Origin: Nocardioides panacisoli
GTDB lineage: Bacteria; Actinomycetota; Actinomycetes; Propionibacteriales; Nocardioidaceae
DNA: 64,000 nt
Assembly (NCBI RefSeq): GCF_019448235.1
Contig: NZ_CP080409.1
Span: forward strand, 2,976,001-3,040,000
Reading direction: 5' to 3'
The position numbers were made by a program, and so were the translations under genes. Shown in pieces: positions 56,997 to 64,000 of the stretch (the stretch's first letter is position 1; each line of letters opens with the position of its first letter). The notes under the pieces are model-generated. The model had not been told where the DNA came from, ran no database searches, and saw nothing but the letters and a program-made list of their open reading frames with translations.

Positions 56997-58652
56997 GTGG
57001 ATCGAGCAGCGACGAGGACGGGGCACAGCCTGCGGGCTGCGCTGGGGGTGCGGGCCCTGCCGCTGCTCCTCGGCGTGCAGCTTGCCAATGCGGTGGCGGT
57101 CTGGGTGCACGTGGTGGCCGTGCAGTGGATGCTCACCGTCCGCGGCGAATCTGCCTTCGTGATCTCGATGGCTCCCGCCGCCATGGCCGTGCCCTTCCTG
57201 CTGTTCGCGTTGCCGCTGGGGGTCGTGGTCGGCTACGCCTCCCGGGAGAAGCTGATGGTCGCCTCGACCAGTGTCTCTGCGCTCACGGCGCTCACGCTGG
57301 TGCTGGCGACCAGCGCCGGCCTCACACATCCGACAGTCCTGCTGGCGACGGTGGGCATGGTCGGCTCCGCCCTCGTCGTGGTCGGCGTCTCATGGCAGTC
57401 GCTCCTCCCGGAGGTGGTGGGTCGTGGGCTGGTGCCGGCCGCGTCCTTGTTGGACGGCGCCGTCTTCAACGTCGCCCGGGCCGTCGGGCCGCTGCTGGCC
57501 GGCATCGGGCTGGGGCTGTTCGTCCCGGCGGCGACCTTCGGTCTCGTGGCAGCACTCTTCGGTGGGTGTGCGCTGACGCTGGTCCTCCACCAGCGGCGGG
57601 CGACCCCCGGGCGCCGTGGCCCACGCCGCCCCGTCCTGCCCGCGATCGGTGGAGCGTTGCACTTCGCGCGTCACTCACCCTGGACCCGGCGACTGCTCTG
57701 GCGGATGACGATGTTCGGTCTCCCGGCCAGTGCCATGTGGGCCCTGGTCTCCCTCGTCGCCTACGAACGGTTCGACCTCGACTCCGACGGCTTCGGCGTG
57801 ATGATGGCGCTCCTCGGCAGCGGTGCCGTGGTCGGCACGGTCACCCTCGGGCCCCTGCGACACCGCTGCAGCGTCAAGGTGTTCGCTGCCGCACTGTCCA
57901 CGGTGTACGCCGCCACGTTGGTGGCACTCGGCTCCTTCGCGCCGCTCGGGCTCGTCGGGATCTTCCTGGTCCTGGGGGGCGTGGCGTGGGTCGGTGTGCA
58001 GAGCACCTGGATGATGCTGGCGCACCAGGCCCTGCCCGACTGGGTCCGTCCGCGCATCATCGCGCTGGTCCTCTTCCTGTTCCAGGGGACGCAGGCCCTC
58101 GGGTCCCTCGTGTGGGGTGTGGCTGCTGACCTGGTGGGACTCACGGGTGCGCTGGCGACCGCCGCGGTCATGATGGTGATCTCGGTCGCCGTCCTGCTGC
58201 GCTCCGGTCTGGGGAGCAGTGTCGGGATCGAACCAGTGCTGGCCGACGCCGACGCCTCGGTCGCTGCCGTGGCTGCCGAGGCCGGCGAGGGGCAGCTCGT
58301 GGTGCGCTATGACTACCGCGTCGACGAGAGCGCCGATGACCGCTTCGCGGAAGCCATGGCCCACCTGCGCCTGTCTCGCCTCCGCATGGGCGCACAGCAC
58401 TGGAGCCTTACGAAGGACTCGGCGCAACCGGGTGTCTACACCGAGACCTACCGCGTCGCCAGCCGTGGAGACCTCCTCGAGCAGGAGACCGAGCGGTTGA
58501 CCGTGCCGGAGCAGCGACTCCGGCACGCGGTCGCAGAGACCGCAGCACAGGTGTACGGCCCCTCGGTGGAGCCCGTGACCGCCTCCGGCGAGGGCGCGGT
58601 CGCCACGCAACCCGACGGGCAGGGAATCCGCGACACGGAGAGCGAGGAGTAG
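56997..58652 (+). CDS. MFS transporter (MFS_3/enterobactin exporter-like) with cytoplasmic C-terminal domain
   Basis: 551 residues from GTG 56997, with GGAGAG upstream; a TTG at 56982 would consume that site. About 12 membrane helices fill residues 20-410: LGVQLANAVAVWVHVVAVQW, FLLFALPLGVVVGYASREKL, AMWALVSLVAYERF, ALGSLVWGVAADLVGLTG. The last 130 residues are a soluble domain rich in acidic and Arg residues (LVVRYDYRVDESADDRFAEA, HLRLSRLRMGAQHWSLTKDS), also known from this MFS_3 group. It may take up or export a pathway intermediate. Confidence 0.88.
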   Translation: MDRAATRTGHSLRAALGVRALPLLLGVQLANAVAVWVHVVAVQWMLTVRGESAFVISMAPAAMAVPFLLFALPLGVVVGYASREKLMVASTSVSALTALTLVLATSAGLTHPTVLLATVGMVGSALVVVGVSWQSLLPEVVGRGLVPAASLLDGAVFNVARAVGPLLAGIGLGLFVPAATFGLVAALFGGCALTLVLHQRRATPGRRGPRRPVLPAIGGALHFARHSPWTRRLLWRMTMFGLPASAMWALVSLVAYERFDLDSDGFGVMMALLGSGAVVGTVTLGPLRHRCSVKVFAAALSTVYAATLVALGSFAPLGLVGIFLVLGGVAWVGVQSTWMMLAHQALPDWVRPRIIALVLFLFQGTQALGSLVWGVAADLVGLTGALATAAVMMVISVAVLLRSGLGSSVGIEPVLADADASVAAVAAEAGEGQLVVRYDYRVDESADDRFAEAMAHLRLSRLRMGAQHWSLTKDSAQPGVYTETYRVASRGDLLEQETERLTVPEQRLRHAVAETAAQVYGPSVEPVTASGEGAVATQPDGQGIRDTESEE

Positions 58653-58654
58653 TC

Positions 58655-59479
58655 ATGGGTGACGAGGTACCCGGGGTGGGCGCGCACGCGCGCTACGTCC
58701 CCGGACGGTTCGCCGACCAGGTCGCCCTGGTGACCGGCGGTGGGTCCGGCATCGGGGCTGCGGTGGCCCGTCAGTTGGCCGCCGAGGGGTGTGCGCGGGT
58801 CAACGTGGCCGACCAGGACATGGACAACGCCGAGAGCGTGGCCGTCGCGATGGGCGGCACCGCCCGTCACGTGGACGTCGCCGACGCGGACGCGGTCGAT
58901 GCCCTGGTGTCCGGCGTGACGCGCGACTGCGGTCGACTCGACGTGGTGGTGCACGCCGCCGGGGTCGACGATCCCGAAGCCAAGGCGCAACTGTTGTCGG
59001 CACGAGAGGCTGGTGAACCGGTCGACGTACTGGCACGACTCGGCGACGAGCGGTGGCGTCGCGTGATGTCGGTCAACCTGGACGGCACGTTCCACGTGTT
59101 GCGCGCGGCAGTCCGGGCCATGCGGCCGAGGGGCAGGGGTGCCGTCGTCACGGTCGGTTCCTCCGCTGCCTTCGACACCCTGGTCGGCTATCCCCACTAC
59201 GCCGCCTCCAAGGCGGGAGTGCATGCGCTGTCGCAGGCGGTCGCCAAGGAGGCGATCGCCTTCGGGGTTCGTGTCAACACCGTGGCGCCCGGGCCGGTCG
59301 ACACGGCGATGGCAGCACGTACGCCGGCCGCCGTCCGTGCGGCGATGGAGGCCGCCGGTGCGATCGGGTACGCGAGTGCGGAGGACCTGGCCGACAGCAT
59401 CTGCTACCTCGCCTCCCCCGGAGCGGCCAACGTCGTCGGCGCCGTGCTGCTGAGCAACGGAGGCAGGTTCACGGTCTGA
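58655..59479 (+). CDS. SDR family oxidoreductase
   Basis: 274 residues. VALVTGGGSGIGAAVARQLA with DVADADAVDALV, VVHAAGVDDPEAK, catalytic VTVGSSAAFDTLVGYPHYAA with SKAG, and NVVGAVLLSNGGRFTV make a classical SDR, with a longer insertion after VVHAAG (about residues 105-135). It starts two bases after the MFS stop and overlaps the old-yellow-enzyme gene by one base (TGATG). It is probably an alcohol dehydrogenase for a cyclic or acyl-CoA substrate. Confidence 0.9.
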   Translation: MGDEVPGVGAHARYVPGRFADQVALVTGGGSGIGAAVARQLAAEGCARVNVADQDMDNAESVAVAMGGTARHVDVADADAVDALVSGVTRDCGRLDVVVHAAGVDDPEAKAQLLSAREAGEPVDVLARLGDERWRRVMSVNLDGTFHVLRAAVRAMRPRGRGAVVTVGSSAAFDTLVGYPHYAASKAGVHALSQAVAKEAIAFGVRVNTVAPGPVDTAMAARTPAAVRAAMEAAGAIGYASAEDLADSICYLASPGAANVVGAVLLSNGGRFTV

Positions 59480-61419
59480 TGAGCGAGTTCCCCCATGTCT
59501 TCAGTCCCTTCGACCTCGCAGGCGTGACGCTGAAGAACCGGTTGGTCGCCCTCCCAGCCGGGACCAGCATGGCGCGCGAGGGCGTCCCCACCCACGGGGA
59601 CACCGAGCACTTCGAGCGTCTGGCGGCTGGCGGTGTCGGCCTCATCGTCGGGGGCGCGACGGTCGTCCACGCGACGACCACGCTGCGCTCGCGGAAGTTG
59701 GTCGAGGCCTACATCGACGACTTCGTGCCGGCCACTGCAGCGAAGGTCGACGCCATCCATCGCCACGGAGCGCGATTCATCGGCCAGTTGTGCCACTTGG
59801 GTCGGGAGTTCATCGGTGGCGAGTCCGACTCCCCGCCGGTTGCCCCGTCGCCGATCAAGACGGTTCGCGACGCCTACCCGCCGCACGAACTGACCGCCCC
59901 CGAGATCGAGGACATCGTCAAGGGGTGGCAGGTCTCGACGCAGAACCTGGTGCGGGCGGGTGCGGATGGGGTGGAGATCCACGCAGCCCACGGCTACCTC
60001 CCCGCCCAGTTCATGTCGCCGCTCACCAACCGGCGGACCGATTCCTTCGGCGGTTCCTTCGAGAATCGGATGCGCTTCGTCGACCTGGTGGTCTCGGCGA
60101 TGCGATCGGTGATCCCCGCGGGCTTCGTGCTGGGCGTGCGACTCAGTGGTGAGGAGGAGATCCCCGGCGGCATGCAGGTCGATGACTGCGTGCGGATCGC
60201 GGAGCACCTGACCGAGGTGGGCGGTGTCGACTACTTCAGCATCACCCACGGCACGCGCGGCAAGTACGTCAAGGACTCCACCACGGCGGACGCCGTGGCC
60301 GTTCCGTCGGCCTCCCGGGTCCGCGCCGCCACCGGCTTGCCGACCCTGGTGGGTCAGCGGATCCGGGATGCCGGTACCGCCGAGCAGGTCATCCGGTCCG
60401 GCCATGCGGACCTGGTCGGGATGGCGCGAGCCTTGATCGCAGACCCCGAGCTGCCCGCGAAGTCCGAGGCCGGGCGGGCGCTGGACGTGCGCGGATGCCT
60501 CGGTGTCAATCAGGACTGCCGCGCTTTCGACCCCCACCTGCACTGTGCGGTCAATGCGGAGGTGGGGAGGGGGCGTCATCCAGCAGTGGGCGTTCCGGCG
60601 CCGCGACCCAAGGAGGTCTACGTCATCGGGGGCGGCCCCGCGGGGCTCGAGGCAGCCCGGGTCGCCGCAGGTCGAGGTCACAAGGTCACCGTCTTCGAGA
60701 GGGCGACCACGTTGGGTGGTGCCGTCCGCGTGGCTGCCGCGGCGCCGCACCGGGCGACCCTGATCGACATCGTCGAGTACCTGGAGCGAGAGATGAAACG
60801 GCTCAAGGTCGAGGTCAATCTGGCTGCCGGGATCGACGCCGATGACGTGGGCGACATCCTCGAGATGGCTGATCACGTGGTGCTCGCCAGCGGATCCCGT
60901 CCGACCGTGGCGCCGGATTCGACGGGAGGGAGCACGACGGTCTCGGTCGACGATGTGCTGCTCGGTCACCTCCCGCCGGACGTCGAGCGGTCCGCCCTGG
61001 TCTACGACGAGGGGGATGGGTTCTGGCCCGCCTACAGCGCGGCGGAGTCCCTGGCTCACCAGGGATGGCAGGTCACCCTGGCCACGCCGCTGACGGCGCT
61101 GGCTCCGCGGATCCCCGTGGAGAGCAGCGGCCCGCTCCTGGCCCGACTCAGCGCGCTGGGGGTGGATCTGCAGATCGCACAGGAGCTGGTGGTGGGGTCC
61201 GCCCCAGATGCGCCCGTCGCGCTGCGACCGGTCTTCGGTGGGCCGCTGGTCGAGGCTCCCGCGGGACTGACGGTGTGGCACCGGCCCCGCACTCCGGTGG
61301 ATGCCCTGGCTCGCGCGGTGCCGGACGGTGCCGCGGTCAGCGTCATCGGTGACTGCCTGAGCCCGCGCCGCATCGGCCATGCCGTGGCCGAGGGGTACCG
61401 GGCCGGCGCCGAGATCTGA
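59479..61419 (+). CDS. Old yellow enzyme/FadH-type NADH:flavin oxidoreductase with altered Fe-S ligands
   Basis: 646 residues from ATG 59479. An N-terminal FMN barrel (FSPFDLAGVTLKNRLVALPA; DGVEIHAAHGYLPAQFMSPL; NRRTDSFGGSFENRMRF) is followed by a linker with CLGVNQDCRAFDPHLHCAVN and a C-terminal FAD/NAD module (YVIGGGPAGLEAARVAAGRG). This is the 2,4-dienoyl-CoA reductase/trimethylamine-dehydrogenase layout. Normally the linker has CxxCxxxC and a fourth Cys; here the second position is Val (CLGV), leaving three Cys. The 4Fe-4S cluster may be absent or altered. It likely reduces a double bond in a pathway intermediate. Confidence 0.88.
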   Translation: MSEFPHVFSPFDLAGVTLKNRLVALPAGTSMAREGVPTHGDTEHFERLAAGGVGLIVGGATVVHATTTLRSRKLVEAYIDDFVPATAAKVDAIHRHGARFIGQLCHLGREFIGGESDSPPVAPSPIKTVRDAYPPHELTAPEIEDIVKGWQVSTQNLVRAGADGVEIHAAHGYLPAQFMSPLTNRRTDSFGGSFENRMRFVDLVVSAMRSVIPAGFVLGVRLSGEEEIPGGMQVDDCVRIAEHLTEVGGVDYFSITHGTRGKYVKDSTTADAVAVPSASRVRAATGLPTLVGQRIRDAGTAEQVIRSGHADLVGMARALIADPELPAKSEAGRALDVRGCLGVNQDCRAFDPHLHCAVNAEVGRGRHPAVGVPAPRPKEVYVIGGGPAGLEAARVAAGRGHKVTVFERATTLGGAVRVAAAAPHRATLIDIVEYLEREMKRLKVEVNLAAGIDADDVGDILEMADHVVLASGSRPTVAPDSTGGSTTVSVDDVLLGHLPPDVERSALVYDEGDGFWPAYSAAESLAHQGWQVTLATPLTALAPRIPVESSGPLLARLSALGVDLQIAQELVVGSAPDAPVALRPVFGGPLVEAPAGLTVWHRPRTPVDALARAVPDGAAVSVIGDCLSPRRIGHAVAEGYRAGAEI

Positions 61420-61460
61420 CATCGGCTCGGAAAAGCGTGGCTGCTTCCTTGACAACGATC

Positions 61461-61489
61461 TGAAGTCAGTTCAAACTAAACTGAATCCA
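61461..61489 (+). promoter_or_regulatory. Tandem TGAAnTnAGTTCA operators before enoyl-CoA hydratase
   Basis: TGAAGTCAGTTCA (61461-61473) and TAAACTGAATCCA (61477-61489, reverse form TGGATTCAGTTTA) lie in tandem, 25 bases before the ATG at 61515. The AT-rich run in a G/C-rich setting makes chance less likely. Confidence 0.65.
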
Positions 61490-61514
61490 GTTTGGTTCTG
61501 AAAGGACGCATCCC

Positions 61515-62306
61515 ATGGCAATCGACACCGACCACGTACTGCTCGAGAAGGACGGACCCGTCGCTCGTGTGTGGCTCAACCGCCCGCACAAGATGAACTC
61601 CGTGACGGTCGAGCTGCTGCACCGACTCGACGAGATCATCAAGGAGGTCGACGAGGACCCCGAGCTGAAGGTTCTGGTGCTGCGCGGAGTGGAGAACCAG
61701 TTCTGCTCCGGATTCGACCTCGACGAGCTGCTCTCGGACTTCATCGGCACCACCACCGCGATGGACGTGGCCGTGCTCTCCGCCGAGGTCTGTGACCGCC
61801 TCTACCAGATGAACACCCCCTCGGTCGCCGTCCTGGAGGGCTACGTGACCGCGGGTGGGTTCGAGCTGATGATCTCCTGCGACTTCGCCATCGCTGCCGA
61901 CGACGCGAAGATCGGTGACTTCCACATCCGTCGCGCCCTCTTCGGTGGCGCCGGCCCCATCTACCGCCTGCCGCGCATGATCGGCCTGCGCAAGACCAAG
62001 GAGCTGATGCTGACCGGCAAGCTCCTCTCGGGCCAGGAGGCGAACGAGTTCGACCTGATCAACGACTCCGCGCCGGCCGGCGAGCTGGACCAGCGGGTCG
62101 AGGACTTCATCGGCACGCTCACCGACAAGAGCCCCTACATGATGCGTCTGACGAAGATGGCCATCAACCAGGGCCTCGACGCCGACGTGCGCTCCCTGAT
62201 GGTGATGGAGCACCTGGCTGTCGGCAACGCGCTGCAGTCCGAGGACGGCAAGGAAGGCGTGGAGGCGTTCCTGCAGAAGCGCGAGCCGAAGTGGGTCGGT
62301 CGCTGA
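61515..62306 (+). CDS. Enoyl-CoA hydratase/isomerase family protein
   Basis: 263 residues, with GAAAGGA upstream. The crotonase core is NRPHKMNSVTVELLHRLDEI, then the oxyanion segments ENQFCSGFDLDEL and LEGYVTAGGFELMISCDFAI. ADDAKIGDFHIRRALFGGAG follows, then PIYRLPRMIGLRKTKELMLT. A second Glu of classical hydratases is not obvious in the GGAGP loop, so isomerase or hydrolase activity is also possible. It starts an operon with DUF35 and a lipid-transfer thiolase. Confidence 0.9.
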   Translation: MAIDTDHVLLEKDGPVARVWLNRPHKMNSVTVELLHRLDEIIKEVDEDPELKVLVLRGVENQFCSGFDLDELLSDFIGTTTAMDVAVLSAEVCDRLYQMNTPSVAVLEGYVTAGGFELMISCDFAIAADDAKIGDFHIRRALFGGAGPIYRLPRMIGLRKTKELMLTGKLLSGQEANEFDLINDSAPAGELDQRVEDFIGTLTDKSPYMMRLTKMAINQGLDADVRSLMVMEHLAVGNALQSEDGKEGVEAFLQKREPKWVGR

Positions 62307-62367
62307 GCGACCGCCGGCGCACCCCGCGTCCACGGACATGCTGGAGCAGTAGGAACAAGGAGTTGAA

Positions 62368-62829
62368 GTGAGCGACGAGGTGCCAGGGTCTGGTGGCCCG
62401 GCCGAGGTCGGCGACCTCCGCCGGTCGCCCGGACTGCGTGGCAGCCGGTGCGTCAGTTGCGGAAATGTCGCCTTTCCGGTGGCCGCGGGGTGTCAGCGCT
62501 GCGGCAGCGCCGAGGTCACCCCCCGGGAGCTGAGCCCCGACGGGACGGTCTGGGGACACACGGTGCAGCGGTTCGCGCCGAAGTCGCCGCCGTACGTCCC
62601 CCCGGCGGAGGGCTTCTCGCCCTTCGCCGTGGGGTATGTCGAACTGCCGGAGGGGGTCCGTGTGGAAGCAGTGCTGGAGTCGGTCGACCATCCCGACTAC
62701 GACGCACTCGCCGGGGCGGCGGTCCATCTCGTCGCCACGGACCCCGTCCCACGTTTCGCGACCGGCGAGTGGCTGCAGCACCACCACCAGCGGGCCGCTT
62801 CGGCCTCCGACGAAGGAGTTACCTCATGA
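62368..62829 (+). CDS. DUF35 OB-fold protein with Zn ribbon (ChsH2/acyl-CoA-binding type)
   Basis: 153 residues from GTG 62368. The N-terminal rubredoxin-like zinc ribbon has Cys pairs GSRCVSCGNVAFPVAAGCQR and CG. The OB fold follows with GTVWGHTVQRFAPKSPPYVP and FAVGYVELPEGVRVEAVLES. DUF35 proteins pair with thiolase-like lipid-transfer proteins; in steroid side-chain breakdown ChsH2-DUF35 binds Ltp2 to form a retro-aldolase. It overlaps the next thiolase-like gene by ATGA, the usual arrangement. Confidence 0.9.
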   Translation: MSDEVPGSGGPAEVGDLRRSPGLRGSRCVSCGNVAFPVAAGCQRCGSAEVTPRELSPDGTVWGHTVQRFAPKSPPYVPPAEGFSPFAVGYVELPEGVRVEAVLESVDHPDYDALAGAAVHLVATDPVPRFATGEWLQHHHQRAASASDEGVTS

Positions 62830-63980
62830 GTACGGTGTCGATCGTCGGTGCCGGACTCTCGAAGTTCGGGCGCCAGCCGGATCTCACGGGGCGCCAGATG
62901 GCAGTGCAGGCGATCCGTGCGGCACTGGCTGATGCCGGGATGGAGTGGCCCGACATCCAGGTGGCGTTCGGCGGCAGCGACGGCTCCGGACTCGCCGACA
63001 CCCTGGTGGCCGACCTGGGGTTGACCGGGATCCCCTTCACCAACGTCAAGAACGGCTGCGCCACCGGAGGCAGCGCACTGGTCTCGGCCATCAACGCGAT
63101 CAGGTCCGGCGCCGCCGAGATCGCGCTGGCCGTGGGGTTCGACAAGCACCCGCGTGGTGCATTCGACCCGCGACCGGAGGACTGGGGTCTGCCCGCGGGA
63201 TACGGCGAGGCGGGACTGATGGTCACCACCCAGTTCTTCGCGATCAAGATCGCGCGCTACATGCGCGAGCACGGCATCTCCGAGCCCACGTTGGCCAAGG
63301 TGGCCGCGAAGTCGTTCCGCAACGGCGCGATCAGCCCCAACGCGTGGCGGCGCGAGGCGCTCACCGAGGGCGCGATCGCTGCCGCCCCCATGGTCAACGA
63401 CCCCCTGACGCAGTACATGTTCTGTTCGCCCGGCGAGGGCGGCGCCGCGATCATCGTCGCCTCCGAGGAGGCGGCGCGGCGGTTGGGGCCGCGGGCGGTG
63501 CGGCTGCGCGCCGTCTCGACCCGCACTCGCAGTTTCGGATCGTTCGAGGTGTTCGCGCCCTCGATCCAGGGGCAGGGAACTCCTTCGAGCGTCAGTACCG
63601 ACGCGGCGCGCGCGGCGTTCGAGGCAGCTGGCGTGGGGCCCCAGGACATCGATGTGGCGCAGTTGCAGGACACCGAGGCCGGGGCGGAGATCATGCATCT
63701 CGCCGAGTGCGGGTTCTGTGAGCACGGTCAGCAGGAGGAATGGATCGCCGCCGGTGCCACCGAGATCGGCGGCCGCCTGCCGGTCAACACCGATGGCGGG
63801 TGCATCGCGAACGGTGAGCCGATCGGCGCCTCGGGCCTGCGTCAGGTGCACGAGGTCGTCACCCAGCTGCGCGGTGAGGCCGGTGACCGGCAGGTGCCCG
63901 ACCACCCCCGACTGGGTTTCACCCACGTCTACGGTGCGCCCGGCATCAGCGCCTGCACCGTTCTGGAGGCAACACGATGA
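62826..63980 (+). CDS. Thiolase-like lipid-transfer protein (Ltp/SCP-x thiolase type)
   Basis: 384 residues from ATG 62826. STVSIVGAGLSKFGRQPDLT with AVQAIRAALADAGMEWPDIQ begins the fold. NVKNGCATGGSALVSAINAI carries the nucleophilic Cys position, QLQDTEAGAEIMHLAECGFC replaces the NEAF loop, and HVYGAPGISACTV ends with His and Cys. These features are those of Ltp-type (non-degradative) thiolases, which in complexes with DUF35 perform retro-aldol C-C cleavage. Linked to the DUF35 gene, it is a candidate aldolase for a side chain or ring fragment. Confidence 0.92.
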   Translation: MSTVSIVGAGLSKFGRQPDLTGRQMAVQAIRAALADAGMEWPDIQVAFGGSDGSGLADTLVADLGLTGIPFTNVKNGCATGGSALVSAINAIRSGAAEIALAVGFDKHPRGAFDPRPEDWGLPAGYGEAGLMVTTQFFAIKIARYMREHGISEPTLAKVAAKSFRNGAISPNAWRREALTEGAIAAAPMVNDPLTQYMFCSPGEGGAAIIVASEEAARRLGPRAVRLRAVSTRTRSFGSFEVFAPSIQGQGTPSSVSTDAARAAFEAAGVGPQDIDVAQLQDTEAGAEIMHLAECGFCEHGQQEEWIAAGATEIGGRLPVNTDGGCIANGEPIGASGLRQVHEVVTQLRGEAGDRQVPDHPRLGFTHVYGAPGISACTVLEATR

Positions 63981-64000
63981 CCACACCCACCGCACCCACC
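63977..64000 (+). CDS. Start of next gene (cut by window edge)
   Basis: ATG at 63977 overlaps the thiolase stop (ATGA) and is followed by MTTPTAPT. Only eight codons are visible, so no function can be assigned. The coupling suggests it belongs to the same operon. Confidence 0.5.

Noticed and set aside
59404..61455. Long minus-strand open frame opposite the old yellow enzyme
   Set aside because: Antisense to a clear FMN/FAD protein and lacking any domain.
1..64000. CRISPR array, insertion sequence or prophage
   Set aside because: No regularly spaced repeats, transposase or phage structural genes were found on either strand.

Overview
The window is high-GC DNA densely packed with genes. Many starts are GTG, stop/start overlaps of the ATGA, GTGA or TGATG type are common, and the gene families are typical of Actinomycetia (potABCD-like importer, heteromeric acyl-CoA dehydrogenases, fused pcaDC, DUF35 plus lipid-transfer thiolase). 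A soil actinobacterium, perhaps of the Nocardioides type, is the best guess. That is an inference from gene style; there is no rRNA or other marker gene. No transposase, CRISPR array, phage gene or complete tRNA was seen.

The content is almost entirely catabolic and falls into four blocks, each with its own candidate operator. Block 1 (1-22.7 kb) holds amine and acyl-CoA chemistry. It has a DAO-type flavoprotein, TetR and LuxR-type regulators, RidA, two saccharopine-dehydrogenase-like oxidoreductases, an AMP-forming acyl-CoA ligase, two flavin amine oxidases, an amine-dehydrogenase-like protein, a polyamine-type ABC importer, and a thiolase/SDR/MaoC/two-ACAD operon. Together they suggest import of an amine, oxidative deamination, CoA activation and beta-oxidation. 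A G/C-rich motif, TCCCC-N5-GGGY (CCCCCAGTCGGG in three exact copies), recurs in its promoter regions.

Block 2 (22.9-33.6 kb) looks like an accessory segment. It contains a 3' fragment of a tRNA-Thr(CGT) gene, a YczE-like membrane protein, a transglutaminase-like protein, and a set of genes sharing the palindrome TGTACCA-NN-TGGTACA (SRPBCC protein, thioesterase, unknown protein, EamA transporter, NAD-binding proteins, SMP-30 lactonase). A TetR gene sits at its right end. An Rrf2/NmrA divergent pair is embedded in it.

Block 3 (33.9-47.7 kb) encodes uptake and breakdown of quinate/shikimate-like compounds to 3-oxoadipate: LacI regulator, AEC carrier, TRAP transporter, phosphotriesterase-family hydrolase, quinate/shikimate dehydrogenase, type II dehydroquinase, a QuiC1/QsuB-type 3-dehydroshikimate dehydratase, then an IclR regulator and pcaH-pcaG-pcaB-pcaDC. 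The genes for the last two steps (pcaIJ, pcaF) are not recognised here.

Block 4 (47.8-64 kb) is another CoA-ester pathway: alpha/beta hydrolase, MaoC, thiolase, SDRs, three kinds of flavoenzyme, an ACAD/APH-kinase pair like a split ACAD10/11, two SnoaL-like proteins, an MFS transporter, enoyl-CoA hydratase, and a DUF35/lipid-transfer-thiolase pair at the right edge. Its promoters share TGAAnTnAGTTCA. The regulator for this site is not recognised in the window.
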